Positions 23,295 to 35,826 are shown, counted from the first letter of the stretch. The stretch is 64,000 bases of DNA from Phyto melanocephala (GCA_941918925.1 OW799237.1:71169626-71233625); one strand, 5' to 3'. Translations and numbers: made by a program. Notes: generated by a model not told the origin, from the sequence alone.

Positions 23295-23650
23295 ATTACA
23301 ATTACAACACAAAAAGAATCAGTGAAATTGATTGAGTAGTTTTAAATTGATGCGCTTACAAATATGCAGCAGATGTGATATACCACGCCCACTTTTGACA
23401 CTTTTAGCAAACCATGTCCTGATAATAACAAATGCAACACAAAAAGAATTAGCGGATAAGCTCACGCCGTTCTTAAGTTATGCTTTTACCAAATTTATAA
23501 ATTTTTTATTGAAGATACCACGCCTTCTTTTAAAAATTTTTTAAAAGTGTTGTCCTAGTAATTACGAATACAATATATACAAAATCAGAAAAATTCGTCG
23601 AGGCATTCAGAAGTGATGCTTTTACATATATGGGGTCACGAACAGTCTTC
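23295..23650. repeat. degenerate tandem repeat with TACCACGCCCACTTTT units
   Basis: About three ~115-bp units share the order: AATTAC..AATACAACACAAAAAGAATCAG, a GATGCGCTTACAAAT-type phrase, ATACCACGCCCACTTTTGACAC and TTTTAGCAAACCATGTCC. The style resembles the internal repeats of the Helitron copies but no termini were found. Confidence 0.45.
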
Positions 23651-23977
23651 TAATTTGATTTAAGTTGGCAACGCGCATTTGTAACTTTAAGTTTTCCCTA
23701 AAATGGAAAACTTTAAATTATACAACAAATAATACTTTTCATTCCATTAAATTATCCTTATTATTTGGCTCGGTTCCATTTTTTAGTTTTTCTTTTATTA
23801 AAAACAATGTTTACTTAATTTTTAATTTCTTTAATTTTTATTTATAAAATCATACGTTTACAAATTTGGGTAAACTTTTAAGCAAGAGCAACTTTATTGC
23901 GTTTTAAAAGTGATTTATTGCGCTGAATTTTAATTTGCACTTAGATTTTTAAATTTGCTTTAGTTCATTAAATTTCA

Positions 23978-25032
23978 ACAAGTAAGAGCACTATATTCGG
24001 CTGTGTCGAATTTTTGATACCCACCACCAATTTGGTGTACTTTTATTGCACAAAATTTATTATTTTGTTATTAACTGTAATCGCTATGGAATAATCTCTT
24101 TATACTAAAATATGTATCACTTTCTTTGTGTAACTTTGATTTGCTATTAATATATTTTCATAAACTTAGTCTTGCAATGAAAGTGGGCGTTAAAGTAGGC
24201 GTGTCAGTAAAGTTTCGCCTATTAAATTCAACTTAGATATTTCAGTAAAGTCCTTTATTCTTCCAAAAACTTTGTCCATAGAGAAATTATATGAATTTCA
24301 GATAAAGCGTTACATGGAAGGTAGGCGTTAAAGTGACATAGCAATTACATTGACTATAAAGCTATATGTACGCCATATCATCATACCTTAAAGTCTGACG
24401 GTTTTATGAGCATTTTAATTTTTTTAACAGTAGATTACGTGAAAATTGGGCGTCATAATAGGCGTGTCAAAATAGTTTCTGCTAATAAATTCAACTTAGA
24501 TATATCAATATAGTCCTTTATTCTTCTAAAAACTTTGTCTTTGTTATAGAAAAATTATATGCATTTTTGATAAAGCGTTTGTATTAAAGTGGGCGTGTCA
24601 ACTTAATTTTTAGTTATTACAAGTCCTTTGATCAAACTTAAATTTTTGCAAAATTTCAGTGTCTAACATCTAATTTTGTCGGTTTTATTAAGTTTTTAAT
24701 TTTAAATATACCGAAAAAGACAGTGTGCGGTATAATTTTTCGTACATTTTGATTCATAACTTCTTCCATAATATATAGATTTATGCAATTTTTGAGACAG
24801 ATATTTTTTTACTCAGGAAACATACTTTTGAAGTGTCATAGCTCTACGACACAATCGCATTTTATTTAATGTTGGAAGGACATCATTTTTTTGAACTACT
24901 CTTGTATTACGACCTGTAACTCAATTTCTTATATTCCGATTTAGCTCAGTTATATATATTACGATGTGTTACAAACGCAATTACAAAATTTATATATCCC
25001 CCTTCATTTTTTTTGGTGATGGGTATGAAAAT
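23978..25032 (-). mobile_element. DINE-like family B, long copy
   Basis: The plus-strand left end ACAAGTAAGAGCACTATATTCGGCTGTGTCGAA is the stem end. It is followed by GATACCCACCACCAATTTGGTGTAC. The right end has ACGATGTGTTACAAACGCAATTACAAAATTTATATATCCCCC and GGGTATGAAAA. The interior repeats AAAGTGGGCGT..., GTCAG/GTCAAAATAGTTTC and ATTCAACTTAGATAT units. It is the same family as 56064-57868, here inverted. No protein is encoded. Confidence 0.6.
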
Positions 25033-27073
25033 TCGAAATTGTTAAAAAAAAAAAAATACTTTATATTCGAAAAAGTAGGGTGAACTTTTTTCCGGTGCGG
25101 TCTAATGTAGATATACTTGTATGTAGATACATAAAGACAAATACATACATATATTGTAATTGTCGGTTACATATGTAGACTTTATTAGAGTTTTCATACA
25201 AATATATTATTAAACAAAAAATATTAATAATAAAAAGTAAGATCTTAAGCAAACATAATTTTTGGATTATCTTTAAATTGATTTCATCATTAAAAAAATA
25301 ATTTTTGTTTGTTTAATTAAATAGTATTGTTTTTTTTATTAGAAAATCCGCGAAGCTTCTTTGAGTGATTTAATATTTGTTTACATCATTTTAATGATGA
25401 TGATGATCATCAACATCATTGTCGTGGTCAATGTGATTGAATGATTACGTTGATGTAGACATTATTTGATGTCAACGAACTTCCTTTTTTTTAAAAATTG
25501 CACAAAATTGTTAGTTTAGTAGGATTTATTTTATTTTTGTATTCGTTTCTTTTATGTTTTACATTAAGTATAATATTAGTGTTATAAAATAACAGCAGAA
25601 AGAGTCTTAAACTTTTGTTAAAAATCTACACAATTTTTTTTTAGAAAACAATTTATGATTTAAATGATTTAAATTTTTTTAAAGTAATTTTTTTTGATTA
25701 AAATATTAAAAAATATTATATATTAAATACTTTTGTAAAAAAAAGTGTGCAAAAAAATTAACGTAAAGTTCCCTTTCTACTGAAGATGTCCAAAAAGCAT
25801 TAGACTTGGACATAATAATGTGTTAAAGTGATTTGTCAATTTACTTCAGACCAGATTCATTGCCAATTTACTTTTTGCTGAACTTGCTGTTGTATATTAT
25901 GTTCAGTCTGTTGTTCTTTATGAGTAAGTGAATACTACACAAATTACGGCATTCGATCACGATCGAAATTTTATTCAAACGATCGAGTTCGCTGTGCTTT
26001 AGGTATAGAGATTCTAATGACAATTTTCATTTATGCCATTAATGTTACGAACCGTTTTGGCTCAGTGAGGTTTTTGGCTCGCCTGTTCGTGGCGATATCT
26101 CAGGCAGGTTTCAACCCTCTCACTGACCAAGCATCCGCTCATAAAATAAACTGATAATACAACAAAAAATATTACATCAACAACACTTTAACAAATTCCA
26201 CCTAACGAAGAATTTTTGAGAGATAGGAGATTACTCTCGAATTTACCCAACCAACCATGTCACAGCAGCATCCGCTCTAAGCTTTCTCTGCGATCCAATA
26301 ATCCACATTATCTCATCATCATGCTGTAATGTACCCCCAGTTATAACCAGGGTACACTTATACAAGGTGGCGGTGCCAGCCCAGCTGACTATTTTTTTGT
26401 GTTCTGGAGTATGTCAAACTACATATTTAAAAAAATGATTTCAACTGCGGAAATTGTCAAACTCCATACACGAAAAAAGAGAGACAAAAATGTCTCTCCT
26501 TTACGCTATCACCTTATGTAATTACACCATAGTCGATTGTAAAAATAAATATCTTTAAATTTAAATCTGTATACATATGTATTTACTCCAGTGGATATTT
26601 TCTAGAATTGATTAGGATTTCCGATTAAAAAAATACATATATTGCAAATGGAATAAATTCGAGTTTAAAATGTCTCGACACTAAACGACTTCACATTATT
26701 TATACAACCGAATAAGTTCGTTGATGAAGCATCAAACTTTCATCCTCATGTCTGTAGACAACTGCAGTTTTCTTTTGACATATCGAATCGTAAAATTAGT
26801 AAAGCGGAAAAAATTAGCCGGCAAATTATGTGTTCGCCATGTATAAGAAAAAAAGAAACAAAAAAATTATAAAAGTTACTGACAGATTAAATTTTTTTGT
26901 TGACAGCTGTTTCGCTTGAATTAGGAGACCTATTCTGTCTCTTCATTAATTATCTGTTTAAATCTTCATAGTAATAAATAACTAAATTTTTTTCACAAAG
27001 AAAACTTTTTAGCAAGTTTTATTTAAACTGTTTTAAAAGTTATAAAAAAACGTTTAAAAAATAGAAATATTCT
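25033..27073. other. mostly AT-rich; more complex block at 26044-26400
   Basis: No gene was supported. The block starting TGTTACGAACCGTTTTGGCTCA near 26044 is less AT-rich and has the style of an LTR 5' end. However, no matching second LTR, primer-binding site or target duplication was found, so it stays unassigned. A GATGATGATGATCATCA palindromic run lies near 25396. Confidence 0.4.
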
Positions 27074-27614
27074 TCTAATATAAGAAATTCTTGTGTCGTG
27101 GTGGTTGTGATTAAATTCCTCCGAAATGGCTCGACCGATTTTCATGAAATTTTGTGTGCATTTCGAGTAGACCTGAGTATCGGTCAACGTTTATTTTTCA
27201 TATACCTCAACGCCACGCCTTTTTTAACGCCCCCACAGGTAGGCCATACTGCTGGACATATCTTCTTGAAATTTTCACATAATATAACTAAGACTCTGGT
27301 ATGATTAATAGGATACTTTTATATACCACGCCCACTTTTTTAGTGCAGTTCTATAGGTAGAAAACAAAAAGTAAATCAAAGAAGTAAAAGAAATACCTAA
27401 ACAGTGTTTAAACAATAAAAATAACAATCTATTTATGAACTAAACTGTAATTCAAGAAATTATAAAAAAACACACAAAAAGGTGCAAAAATTGCATTAAA
27501 AGAAACAACAAATAGCAGTGAAAAACAAATAAAACACAAGTTATTTTTATTGAACTAAAAAAAATTTCCTATAAATAATTTATATAGCAAAACAACGTCA
27601 GCCGGGCCAGCTAG
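27074..27614 (+). mobile_element. non-autonomous Helitron, family 2, copy a
   Basis: It begins TCTAATATAAGAAATTCTTG and ends CGTCAGCCGGGCCAGCTAG followed by T. These are Helitron TC...CTAG termini with a GC-rich 3' hairpin. The interior has GACCGATTTTCATGAAATTTTGTGTGCAT and ACCACGCCCACTTTTTTAG phrases. A 5' fragment of the same family lies at 62785-63005. Confidence 0.6.
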
Positions 27615-28290
27615 TTTATTTTATAAAAATTACAAAATATTTACTAAAAGGATATTATCTACAAATTTTTTAAAAGAGAATTTAGCGAAGTATTTAATAG
27701 AATAAATACTTTGTTCGATACGAAAAGAATATGAATTTGACTAAATTATTGTCTAATGACCTTGAAAAAAGTTGTGCTAGACTTAGGTTAGGGTTGACAC
27801 ACAAAAGAGAGAACACTTTGATTGAAAATCAATTAATAACTCAAATTACAATTTTTCTACTTAAGCCTTACGTAAAAATATTATGTATGAAAGCAACGTT
27901 TGGGAATTTCTGTATATTAATACATATTTATTTATGTTGCATTATTTGCAAAATGTTTCTCATTTATTTTTTTTTTGTTTTTTTTTGCATAAGCGAAAAT
28001 AATGCCTCATTTTCTTTCACTTTTTTTTCGAGTGGGACTGCAAATAACAACAGCAACGAACAAAAGACATTGCCAGTATCGTCATCATAATAAAGCACCA
28101 ACAATATTATTGAACATTTTATGTTTTGGTTGGGCTGAGCCAACTTGGCTACGGTTTGTTTACGAAAACATCCTAAAAAACTAAAGAAAAAAAAACAAAA
28201 AATTTTAAGAAAAACGTTTTACTGGTGTTGCAAATGCTTGACTATTATCCAGGTAAAAGACGCGGTTGACTAAAACAGCAAACACTAACC
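27615..28290. other. no gene seen
   Basis: An open frame at 27731-28090 has no recognisable domain and is hydrophobic mainly because of T-rich sequence. I do not call it a gene. Confidence 0.4.
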
Positions 28291-28884
28291 TACCGTTGCC
28301 ACATGCAAGTGCAAGTGAAAAAAAACAAATACACTAACACTTTTTTACTAACACAACTACACTTTGGCAACCTGCGACTCAGCTTGCGAAGAAATTTTTA
28401 AGCAAGTAAAATTTTTACAGTTACGGCAAGTAAAGTGACAAGCCGAAAAACAGTGTTGTCTAATACTGAGTTTTTTGTTAACTCACATATATATCATACA
28501 ATTGTGGTAAATAATTCAGCTAATTTTTTTAATAAATATGTATATATGTATATGAAGAATATTAAGAAAAAATATAAATATTAATTTAAAATGTAAGTTT
28601 TATTATAAATATCAATTTTTAATAAAAAAAATTATATTAAAAAGTTACATGTTTAAAGGTAACGTTCAATAGTGGCTATTGACAACACTTAATTACCAAT
28701 TGAAGCAGCGCCATTTGTGGTTAATTTGTTTGAAGTTTATTTGTTGACGACATTTTAAAAATGAACTTGCACTGTGCTGTGTAGCCACTCAAAAAATTGT
28801 TGTGTTTTTTTTGGCATTTCTCCTGATTTTCGTTAGTAATACGTATACAATACTTGCAAGTATATACTTGCTTGTGGCAACGTA
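28291..28884. repeat. TIR-bounded element
   Basis: TACCGTTGCCACATGCAAGT on the left is matched by the inverted right end ACTTGCTTGTGGCAACGTA. The interior is AT-rich and non-coding. The GTTGCCA-type end is reminiscent of hAT elements, but no 8-bp duplication was found. Confidence 0.45.
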
Positions 28885-29121
28885 GGGTAAAATACATTTT
28901 TCAATGCTCTCAAGTACAAAAAAATACAAGTAAGTAAGTTATATTCGGTCAAGTTTGATTGTAATATACCCTACATGACAAGATATAAAACTAATATTCT
29001 ATACGCCAATTCAATCATTTGACATTACATGTACTACAGCTTTTAAAAAATTCACATAAAATAAAAAACGCAACTTAAAATTACTGCCGTCAATTTAAGT
29101 ATAAAAAATTAGGCTCATTAT

Positions 29122-30212
29122 ATATGATGAGCCGTAGAACAAAAGGTGCTCTTTCGCTCATTTCAAATTTTTGGGAAATCGAGATTTATTTTTTTCGCCC
29201 CTTTAAAAAACTGCAAGAACATGAAAATGCTTACAAGTTTTTTAATTATCTACAGATGCATCTTACTGTCATAAGTCAACCCATTAATTGTTAAGAATAT
29301 TTGAAATAATTTAATTCTTATTTCGGAAAAAGCACCTTTTGTTAAGAAAAAAAAGTAAAAAAACACCTTTTGTTAAAAAAAGTACAAAAGCACGTTTTGT
29401 TAATAGAAGGAAAAAGTACATTTTGAAATGCGAATACACATATATGACGATAAAATTTTGACTGAATGTGGTTAAACCTGATCTAATATATTAAAAATGT
29501 TAAGTAAAGTATATTATTTTTGTCGTTTTATTAAATAAAATTGCAACCTAAACATTTCTTTCTTAGCCTTAAATTAAATGCATATGAAATTTGTTAAATA
29601 GTTAAACTCTTGTTCCAACATCTTCTTCTAGACAAGAACATCCAACATTTTCGTCTATTGAATCCTCCATACCTTTATCCTGGTTGTACAAAATGTCCTT
29701 GTACCAAAATAATGACTGATTTTCACTCCAGTCTTTACCAAACTATTTTATTAAAAGACTTTCCACAAAGACTTTAACATCTGATTAATTTTACTTTAAC
29801 TGTAGTTTGGTTTGATCATTAAAGTAAAAAGTGAAACTACACAAAGATTATGGGAAAAGAACCTTTTGTTAAAAAATAAACAAAAAAGCACCTTTTGATA
29901 AAAAATAATCAAAAAAGCACCTTTTGTTAAGCATACATTTTTTAAGAACCCATTTACTTTGCAAAAAAAAATAATAATAATGCAAACTTGATTGTTTCTA
30001 CAAGATTTCAACTTAAATATTATAAAAATACCAAAAAACCAATTTTTCGCGAAATGCGAAAAAGCACCTTTTGTTCTGCGGCTCCTCATATGTAATAACA
30101 ATGCAAACTTGATTGCTTCTACAAGATTTCAACTTAAATATTATAAAAATACCAAAAAACCAATTTTTCGCGAAATGCGAAAAAGCACCTTTTGTTCTGC
30201 GGCTCCTCATAT
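29122..30212. mobile_element. DNA-transposon-like element with subterminal AGCACCTTTTGTTAA repeats
   Basis: The ends ATATGATGAGCCGTAGAACA (left) and, inverted, ATATGAGGAGCCGCAGAACA (right) continue as AAAGGTGCT on both sides. Inside, the motif AGCACCTTTTGTTAA recurs in two clusters (about 29320-29430 and 29855-29935) and within the terminal repeats. The right end is further duplicated as two 121-bp units. No transposase is encoded. Repeated subterminal motifs are typical of transposase-binding sites. Confidence 0.6.
29981..30212 (+). repeat. tandem duplication, 121-bp period
   Basis: Two near-identical units start at TGCAAACTTGATTG(T/C)TTCT (29981 and 30102) and end at CTGCGGCTCCTCATATGTA. 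Each unit contains one copy of the right terminal repeat of the surrounding element, so the terminus is doubled. Confidence 0.8.
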
Positions 30213-30347
30213 GTACGTTGACAACGCATGCGATGGTAGATGTAGTCGAGTTTCATAATTAATGGTTGTTTTTTTTTTGGTAGGACTAATACGGCTATTA
30301 AGTTCGTCGCGAAATTTAGTGTAAACATAAGACTTGTCAATGATGAA

Positions 30348-30367
30348 TCTATATATATAAAAGTGAA

Positions 30368-30408
<41 letters not shown>

Positions 30409-31218
30409 GCTATAGACTCCGAAACTGTAAAACCGATCTGGCTCAAACTTTGGTAAGTTGTTGTACACATACCAGGGAGTGTTTATGGGTGAAAAAAGTG
30501 GGCGGGGCCACGCCCATAAAAAATTAGTTATCAGTTTTAGCTACTTGCACTTGACCGATTTTTCTGAAACTTTGCACACATATCGAGCTGTCATGACTAA
30601 ATAATTTCGTGATAAGAAAAGTGGGCGGGGCCACGCCCCTAAAAAAGTTTTAATATTGAGGTACTTGCACTGGACCGATTTTTCTGAAACTTTGCACACA
30701 TATTACTGTCATGACTTTATAATTTCGTGATTAAAAAAGTGGGCGGGGCCACGCCCATAAAAAAAGGTATAATTTTGAGGTACTTGCACTAGACCGATTT
30801 TTCTGAAACTTTGCACACATATTGAGCTATCATGACCTTATGATTTCGTGATTAGAAACGTGGGCAGGGCCACGCCCATAAAAAAAAGTTATAATTTTGA
30901 GGTACTTGCACTGGACCGATTTTTCTGAAACTTTGCACACATACTGAGCTGTCATGACTTTATAATTTCGTGATTAGAAAAGTGGGAAGTGCCACGCCTA
31001 TAAAAAAAGGTATCATTTTGAAGTACTTGCACTGGACCGATTTTTCTGAAACTTTGCACACATATTGACTTTACAATTACGTGATTAGAAAAGTGGGCAG
31101 GGCCACGCCCATAAAAAAAAATTATAATTTTTAGGTTCTTGCACTTGATATTCAATTAAAATTCAGAATGCATTTCGATTCATTAAGGGGCGTAGCAACG
31201 CGCGCTGGGTTTGGCTAG
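30348..31218 (+). mobile_element. non-autonomous Helitron, family 1, copy b
   Basis: It runs from TCTATATATATAAAAGTGAAAC to GCGCGCTGGGTTTGGCTAG|T. It carries a (TG)n run (30374-30406) and about six tandem copies of a ~117-bp unit, each with GACCGATTTTTCTGAAACTT and the imperfect palindrome GTGGGCGGGGCCACGCCC. No protein is encoded. Confidence 0.8.
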
Positions 31219-31303
31219 TTTTATATAAAATCGAATAACTGCATTAAATTAGTAATGAATGTCAAGTCTAATTCGAGAAAGAGAAAGAAAATGAAAAAGT
31301 TTG

Positions 31304-31340
31304 TATATAAAGTTTTTCTAAGTCGTTCGGTTGTCAGATT
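31304..31340 (+). promoter_or_regulatory. candidate TATA/initiator core promoter
   Basis: TATATAAAG (TATAAA at 31306) is followed exactly 30 nt later by TTGTCAGATT with the presumed start A at 31336. A GAGAAAGAGAAAG stretch lies just upstream. Spacing and style match arthropod focused promoters. It would drive the signal-peptide-like exon at 31478. Confidence 0.4.
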
Positions 31341-31477
31341 TTAAAGTGTGTGTGGAACTATTTTGTTACGCGTTAAAATTACATTATACCGTTTCTATTG
31401 ATTGTGTAGGGTGTAGGCTAAAACAAATTATCGTTTTAAATAAATATATACATAAATTCATAGAAAGCGTTTAAAAC

Positions 31478-31543
31478 ATGAAACAGGTTTCGATTTTTGG
31501 TTTGTGTTTTCTTTCATCTCTTTTCTGTAGTTCATGTCTTAAG
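31478..31543 (+). CDS. possible first coding exon with signal peptide
   Basis: ATG in excellent fly context (AAAACATGAAA) opens a 30-codon frame, MKQVSIFGLCFLSSLFCSSC then LK. It looks like a cleavable signal peptide with a charged start, hydrophobic core and small residues near Ser/Cys. Donor-like sites follow at AAG|GTCATA (31543) and CAA|GTGATT (31552); unspliced, the frame stops at 31568. The gene product is unknown because no downstream exon was recognised. Neither donor gives phase 2, so it does not splice directly to the cytochrome b561 exon at 41481. The call rests on promoter spacing, start context and signal-peptide character. Confidence 0.35.
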
Positions 31544-31568
31544 GTCATACAAGTGATTTTTTGTTGTT

Positions 31569-33339
31569 GACTTTTGTATAATTTTTAAATTTTTTTTAAA
31601 AGTGGTAATTTCTTTTGGTCTCGGTTATTTAAAGTTCAAATTTTATATTTTGTGTTAAATGCAACAACAAGTTTTTACTTATGTGTGTAAGTTAACAAAT
31701 TGATTGCAACAAAAAGTAAACACAAATTGTTGTTGTTTAAAGTGTACAATTTTTTTAGGAGCTGTCGATGGCAAAGATTTATCTGCAATAATCTTTAAAA
31801 CGAAAGTGAAATTACGGAAGCTTTTACATATATTTTCGTTGATACAATGTTTATTATATAAGATTAATCAATAAGAGATTAATGGAAATTCATTGTTATT
31901 TAAGATATCCGATGAACTGTTTATTTATAGAAAGTTTTGAAAAATCTTTTTATTTAAAATAGATTTGTAATTGACAAAAACTGTTTAGACATATTTTTGT
32001 ATGCAGAAAATTGATAAAAGAAATTTGCCCTTTAGCCAATTGTCGACAGAATTAAAAAAAAATTATATTCCTTCGAGACACAAAAATTGTATAAAATTCA
32101 TATTAAAGAAAAAAAAAAACAAATTATACGATAAATTGACTTTTTATAAAAAAATGTTCGATAATATTCCAATACAAAATGTTTATATACAATTTTCGAT
32201 AAATTTTCCTTTAATAGGATTTTTACAAAATAAGTGTCCTCATGTACATATGTAAGTGCTTAAAATCCCCTTTTGTGCGTTAGGCCAAAACTATGAGAAT
32301 TTTTCATTAATTATATAATTTTAAAAGTAGGAGGTGCCATGCCCACACAAAGCTAATATCAAATTTAAACTACCTTTGGGTACCAAATTTTACTCTTCAG
32401 TTTCCGTAAAAATACAATATTGTAGTAAACAAGTATAACTCACTTGACGAATTAACGCACAAAATGTGAATATATGAGAGGGAAAGGGGAACAGAAAGGG
32501 GAACAAATATTGAGCGGAAAAATCATACGCGTTAAGGGATCTTTTTCACGTGAACATTTTTCATGAATATTATTTTCGATTGATTTTTTAGAGGAACGAA
32601 TAATATTTGGAGCAAACAAATATATATAATCGGGATTATAATTTTTTATTTTATTTTTAATTGTAAACAGGAAATTTAAAAAATAAATGATTCAAGTTAA
32701 AAGTCTTCATCTAATACGTATAATAAATGTGAATGTTTAGATATTTGCTACTCAATCACGTAAAACGGCTGAACGGAACTAAATGAAATTATATATATAA
32801 ACATTTTAGGGGGGTATTGCAACCCCAAATGGTGTAGTTACGCCCATGTATGTATACGTACTTATATAATAAAAATAATGTTGATTTAATTTTAATTGTC
32901 AATTTTCAGTAAAGTGAGCGTCAAAATTTTCAAAATTATCTACCTTTTGTTTTCTTATTGCAAAAATACAAGGTGCGGTGATTGATACCGTTTCCTAAAA
33001 TACCTGCATTTTTATAGAATTCATGACTTTTAAATTTCATATAAACCAAAAGTAATACTCTGCTCGGTAAACTTTTGTTCATCCACCTATCGAAATTAAC
33101 GGATTTGAGCAATTTCGGGAAAACATATTTTTTTTAATAAATAAATATATTTGTGATTTATTCGTTTTTTGTTCGATGTCAAATTTTTATCATTACCTTC
33201 TCTTGCTTTCCTAATGAACTGATTTTGACCCCTTTACTTTTGTTGTTCGGGCTCCATCGTGCTTTCCACAGACGAATGGAGATAACTAGATCATCTTTAA
33301 AGGCAAAAGCAGAATAACAAATCACCTATCGAACTTATA
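31569..33339. other. AT-rich sequence, no gene seen
   Basis: No conserved coding sequence was found. GTAGGAGGTGCCATGCCCAC near 32325 and similar phrases suggest decayed DINE/Helitron-type remnants. If the exon at 31478 is real, this is intronic. Confidence 0.4.
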
Positions 33340-34261
33340 TCGAGTGTCCCAACTAGAACGCAATTTTTAAATTTGGCGCCATTCGAAGTGTCATTGTTTG
33401 ACATTTGAACAATTGTTATTGTTTGCTAGTAGAAGGTACGAGGTTAGTAGAAATGGAGCGCTACACGAATGAACAACGCATTCTCATTGTAAAATTATTT
33501 TACCAAAATGGTGAAAGTTTTGCGGCTACAATTCGCAAATTGCGATCATCCCATTTCCATCTTGATGGCTTCGTTAATAGGCAGAATTGTCGCATTTGGG
33601 GTGAGGAAAAGCCTCGAGTGATTCACGAGAAGCAAATGCATCCTCAACGTGTCACTGTGTGGTGTGGTTTTTGGGCTGGAGGAATCATTGGACCTTTTTT
33701 TTATGAAAATGAGGCAGGTCAAGCGCAAACAGTCAATGGTGTTCGGTATCGTGAAATGATAACCAGTTTTTTTTTTGCCTAGAATTGAAGAAATAAATGT
33801 GGAGGGCATGTGGTTTCAACAAGATGGCGCCACATGTCATACAGCCAGAGTAACAATTCAATTGCTGCATCAGTCGTTTCCCGGTCGTGTTATTTCGCGT
33901 TTTGGAGACCAGAATTGGCCGCCTAGATCGTGTGATTTAACACCTTTAGATTTTTTTCTTTGGGGTTTTTTGAAGTCGATGGTTTACGCGAATAAGCCGA
34001 CGACGACTCAAGCCTTAAAAGAGGAAATTGGACGCTGCATTAATGAAATACCGCAGCATTTATGCAAAATGGTCATAGAAAATTTCATTAAAATATCGCG
34101 TGTGTGCCAGCAAAGCCGCGGCGGCCATCTGCACGATATATTGTTCCATACAAAACCTCATTCTGTCTACTTTACGATATAATAAAGTTTCACGATTTTT
34201 TTTTTTTAATATCTGTGTTTTATTTAAAATTTAAAGATTGCGTTCTAGTTGGGACACCCGA
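33340..34261 (+). mobile_element. mariner element, internally deleted, TIRs intact
   Basis: TIRs TCGAGTGTCCCAACTAGAAC (left) and TCGGGTGTCCCAACTAGAAC (right, inverted) are flanked by the TA target duplication (33338-33339, 34262-34263). The transposase starts MERYTNEQRILIVKLFYQNG at 33452 and jumps after IRKLRSS into HFHLDGFVNRQN. A deletion thus removes the rest of the DNA-binding domain and the first catalytic Asp region. It then has HPQRVTVWCGFWAGG, VNGVRYREM, a frameshift at a T tract near 33770, and MWFQQDGATCHTARVT. The end is PPRSCDLTPLDFFLWG (third Asp) and RGGHLHDILFHT. At 922 bp it is well short of a typical ~1.3-kb mariner. It is non-autonomous but could be moved in trans. Confidence 0.85.
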
Positions 34262-34263
34262 TA

Positions 34264-34418
34264 CAAAGAAAGTGATGCATATTTAAGTATAAAGAGATTT
34301 TTCCATAGCGCTTACTGTTAATAACAAAACAATACATTTTGTGCTATAAAAGTACACAAAATTGTTGGTGGGTATAAAAGATTCGTCAATGCCGAATATA
34401 TTGCTCTTACTTGTTTCT
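34264..34418 (+). repeat. DINE-like family B, 3'-end fragment
   Basis: AAGTATAAAGAGATTTTTCCATAGCGC, GTACACAAAATTGTTGGTGGGTATAAAAGATTCG and ATGCCGAATATATTGCTCTTACTTGTTTC match the right end of the family. The mariner at 33340 interrupts it. Confidence 0.6.
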
Positions 34419-35826
34419 ATCTAAATCAGATTTTATTTTAATTTACAAGTTTTTGTTTGATAATTTAAACCTCTAAAGTTCAAATTTATTAAATTCAATT
34501 AGTAACTTTTTTCTTTTATTGATTTGTTGTTTTTGTGATATTTTTTATGTTGTTTATTATTTACATATTTTATAAAAATCATGACTTTTTTATAATAAAG
34601 CAATAATTTCTTTGATGTTTAATTTAGCAATTAATTTTCTGTTATGCATCTGTCATTGGCAGTTTCTAAAATTATGTAAATTAAGAAATTGTTTCTGTTG
34701 AAAGTGAAATTAGTATGTTTTTCAGCATTATGATGTTAATTAAAAATTTCTGAGTTGAATGAATGTTTAATAAATTGCAAGTTGAAAGTAGCAAATATTG
34801 TTGTTACAACATTATTATTACTGTTATTAAAGATGATGAAAAACATTTCATAAATTTGAAAATTATTATAATATGTTTTTGTAAAGGACGTGAATGCTGC
34901 AAATCAATTAAGGTTACTGAATTCAAAAGTCAATTCGTAGTAGAATCTATAATACCATGTAGTATATTACCTATGATAGAATGAGAGATTTTTAATGCCT
35001 TTTGTAAAAAATTTTAATTATTTTCAACTATTTTACTATTTCGATTATTTCGAAACATCTTTTAAACTCATAATTTTCACAAAGAAATAAACATTTCTCC
35101 AATTCTACCAATTTTTTTTTTTAATATTTATAAGCAGGGCAGAAGTCATTTCCTTTTCGTATTTCATCCATAGAATTGCTTAAGTTGTTTTGCATACGAA
35201 AGCATTGCTGTACTGCTTATTATAATTTCAGCAAGGAAAAACGGAGACTCACATATTTCAATAGTTGTTGCTACCCTTTTCAGCAGTGCAGAAGAAAACA
35301 TGATTAAAATGTTCATGGTAGAATAAAATTAGCGCGTATTAATTGTATATAAAAATCTTGTCTTTTAGAAGCGCTTTTGGATGCAGGTAAACTCTAAGTA
35401 AGCGATTAAAGAAGCTCTTTTTTTTTTATCCAAATAAAATCGTAAATTATGCAAAGTAGAAAATTATTTATGAATTTTACAATTAAATAAAGACTGTAAC
35501 AAAAATGTAATAAAACTTAACACTTAAAGCATAGGTGACCATTTCATCAAACAATTGTTTATAACCTCGCCTCTTTTATTTTTATGCTCTTTAATTTAGT
35601 CGTCCATTAAACAGCGATGAGTGCACGTGTTGATATTAGGTGTGTTCCACAAAATCTCCGACAAGTTCGGACTAATGAGAGTAAAATGAAAATTACTCTC
35701 TAAATTTGCCAAAACTACCCAAAATTGCTGGAACGCAAAAAACCATTTTTGCACTTCTTGTAATACTAATGGTGCTTACTTTTTAAATTAAAATCTATTT
35801 AAGTGATTTTAGACGCTTAAAAGCAA
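34419..35826. other. AT-rich sequence, no gene seen
   Basis: Possible ends TGTTCCACA (35645) and TGTGGAACA (37136) would bound an older element into which the next Helitron inserted. The evidence is only a short inverted match. Confidence 0.35.

Noticed and set aside
26044..26400. Possible solo LTR beginning TGTTACGAACCG
   Set aside because: No second LTR, target duplication, primer-binding site or CA end could be fixed.
27731..28090. 119-codon open frame
   Set aside because: T-rich, no domain, no promoter or conservation signal; likely chance.
30374..30406. CRISPR-like regular repeats in the Helitrons
   Set aside because: The units are ~117 bp, contiguous without unique spacers, and lie in a eukaryotic element; they are a minisatellite.
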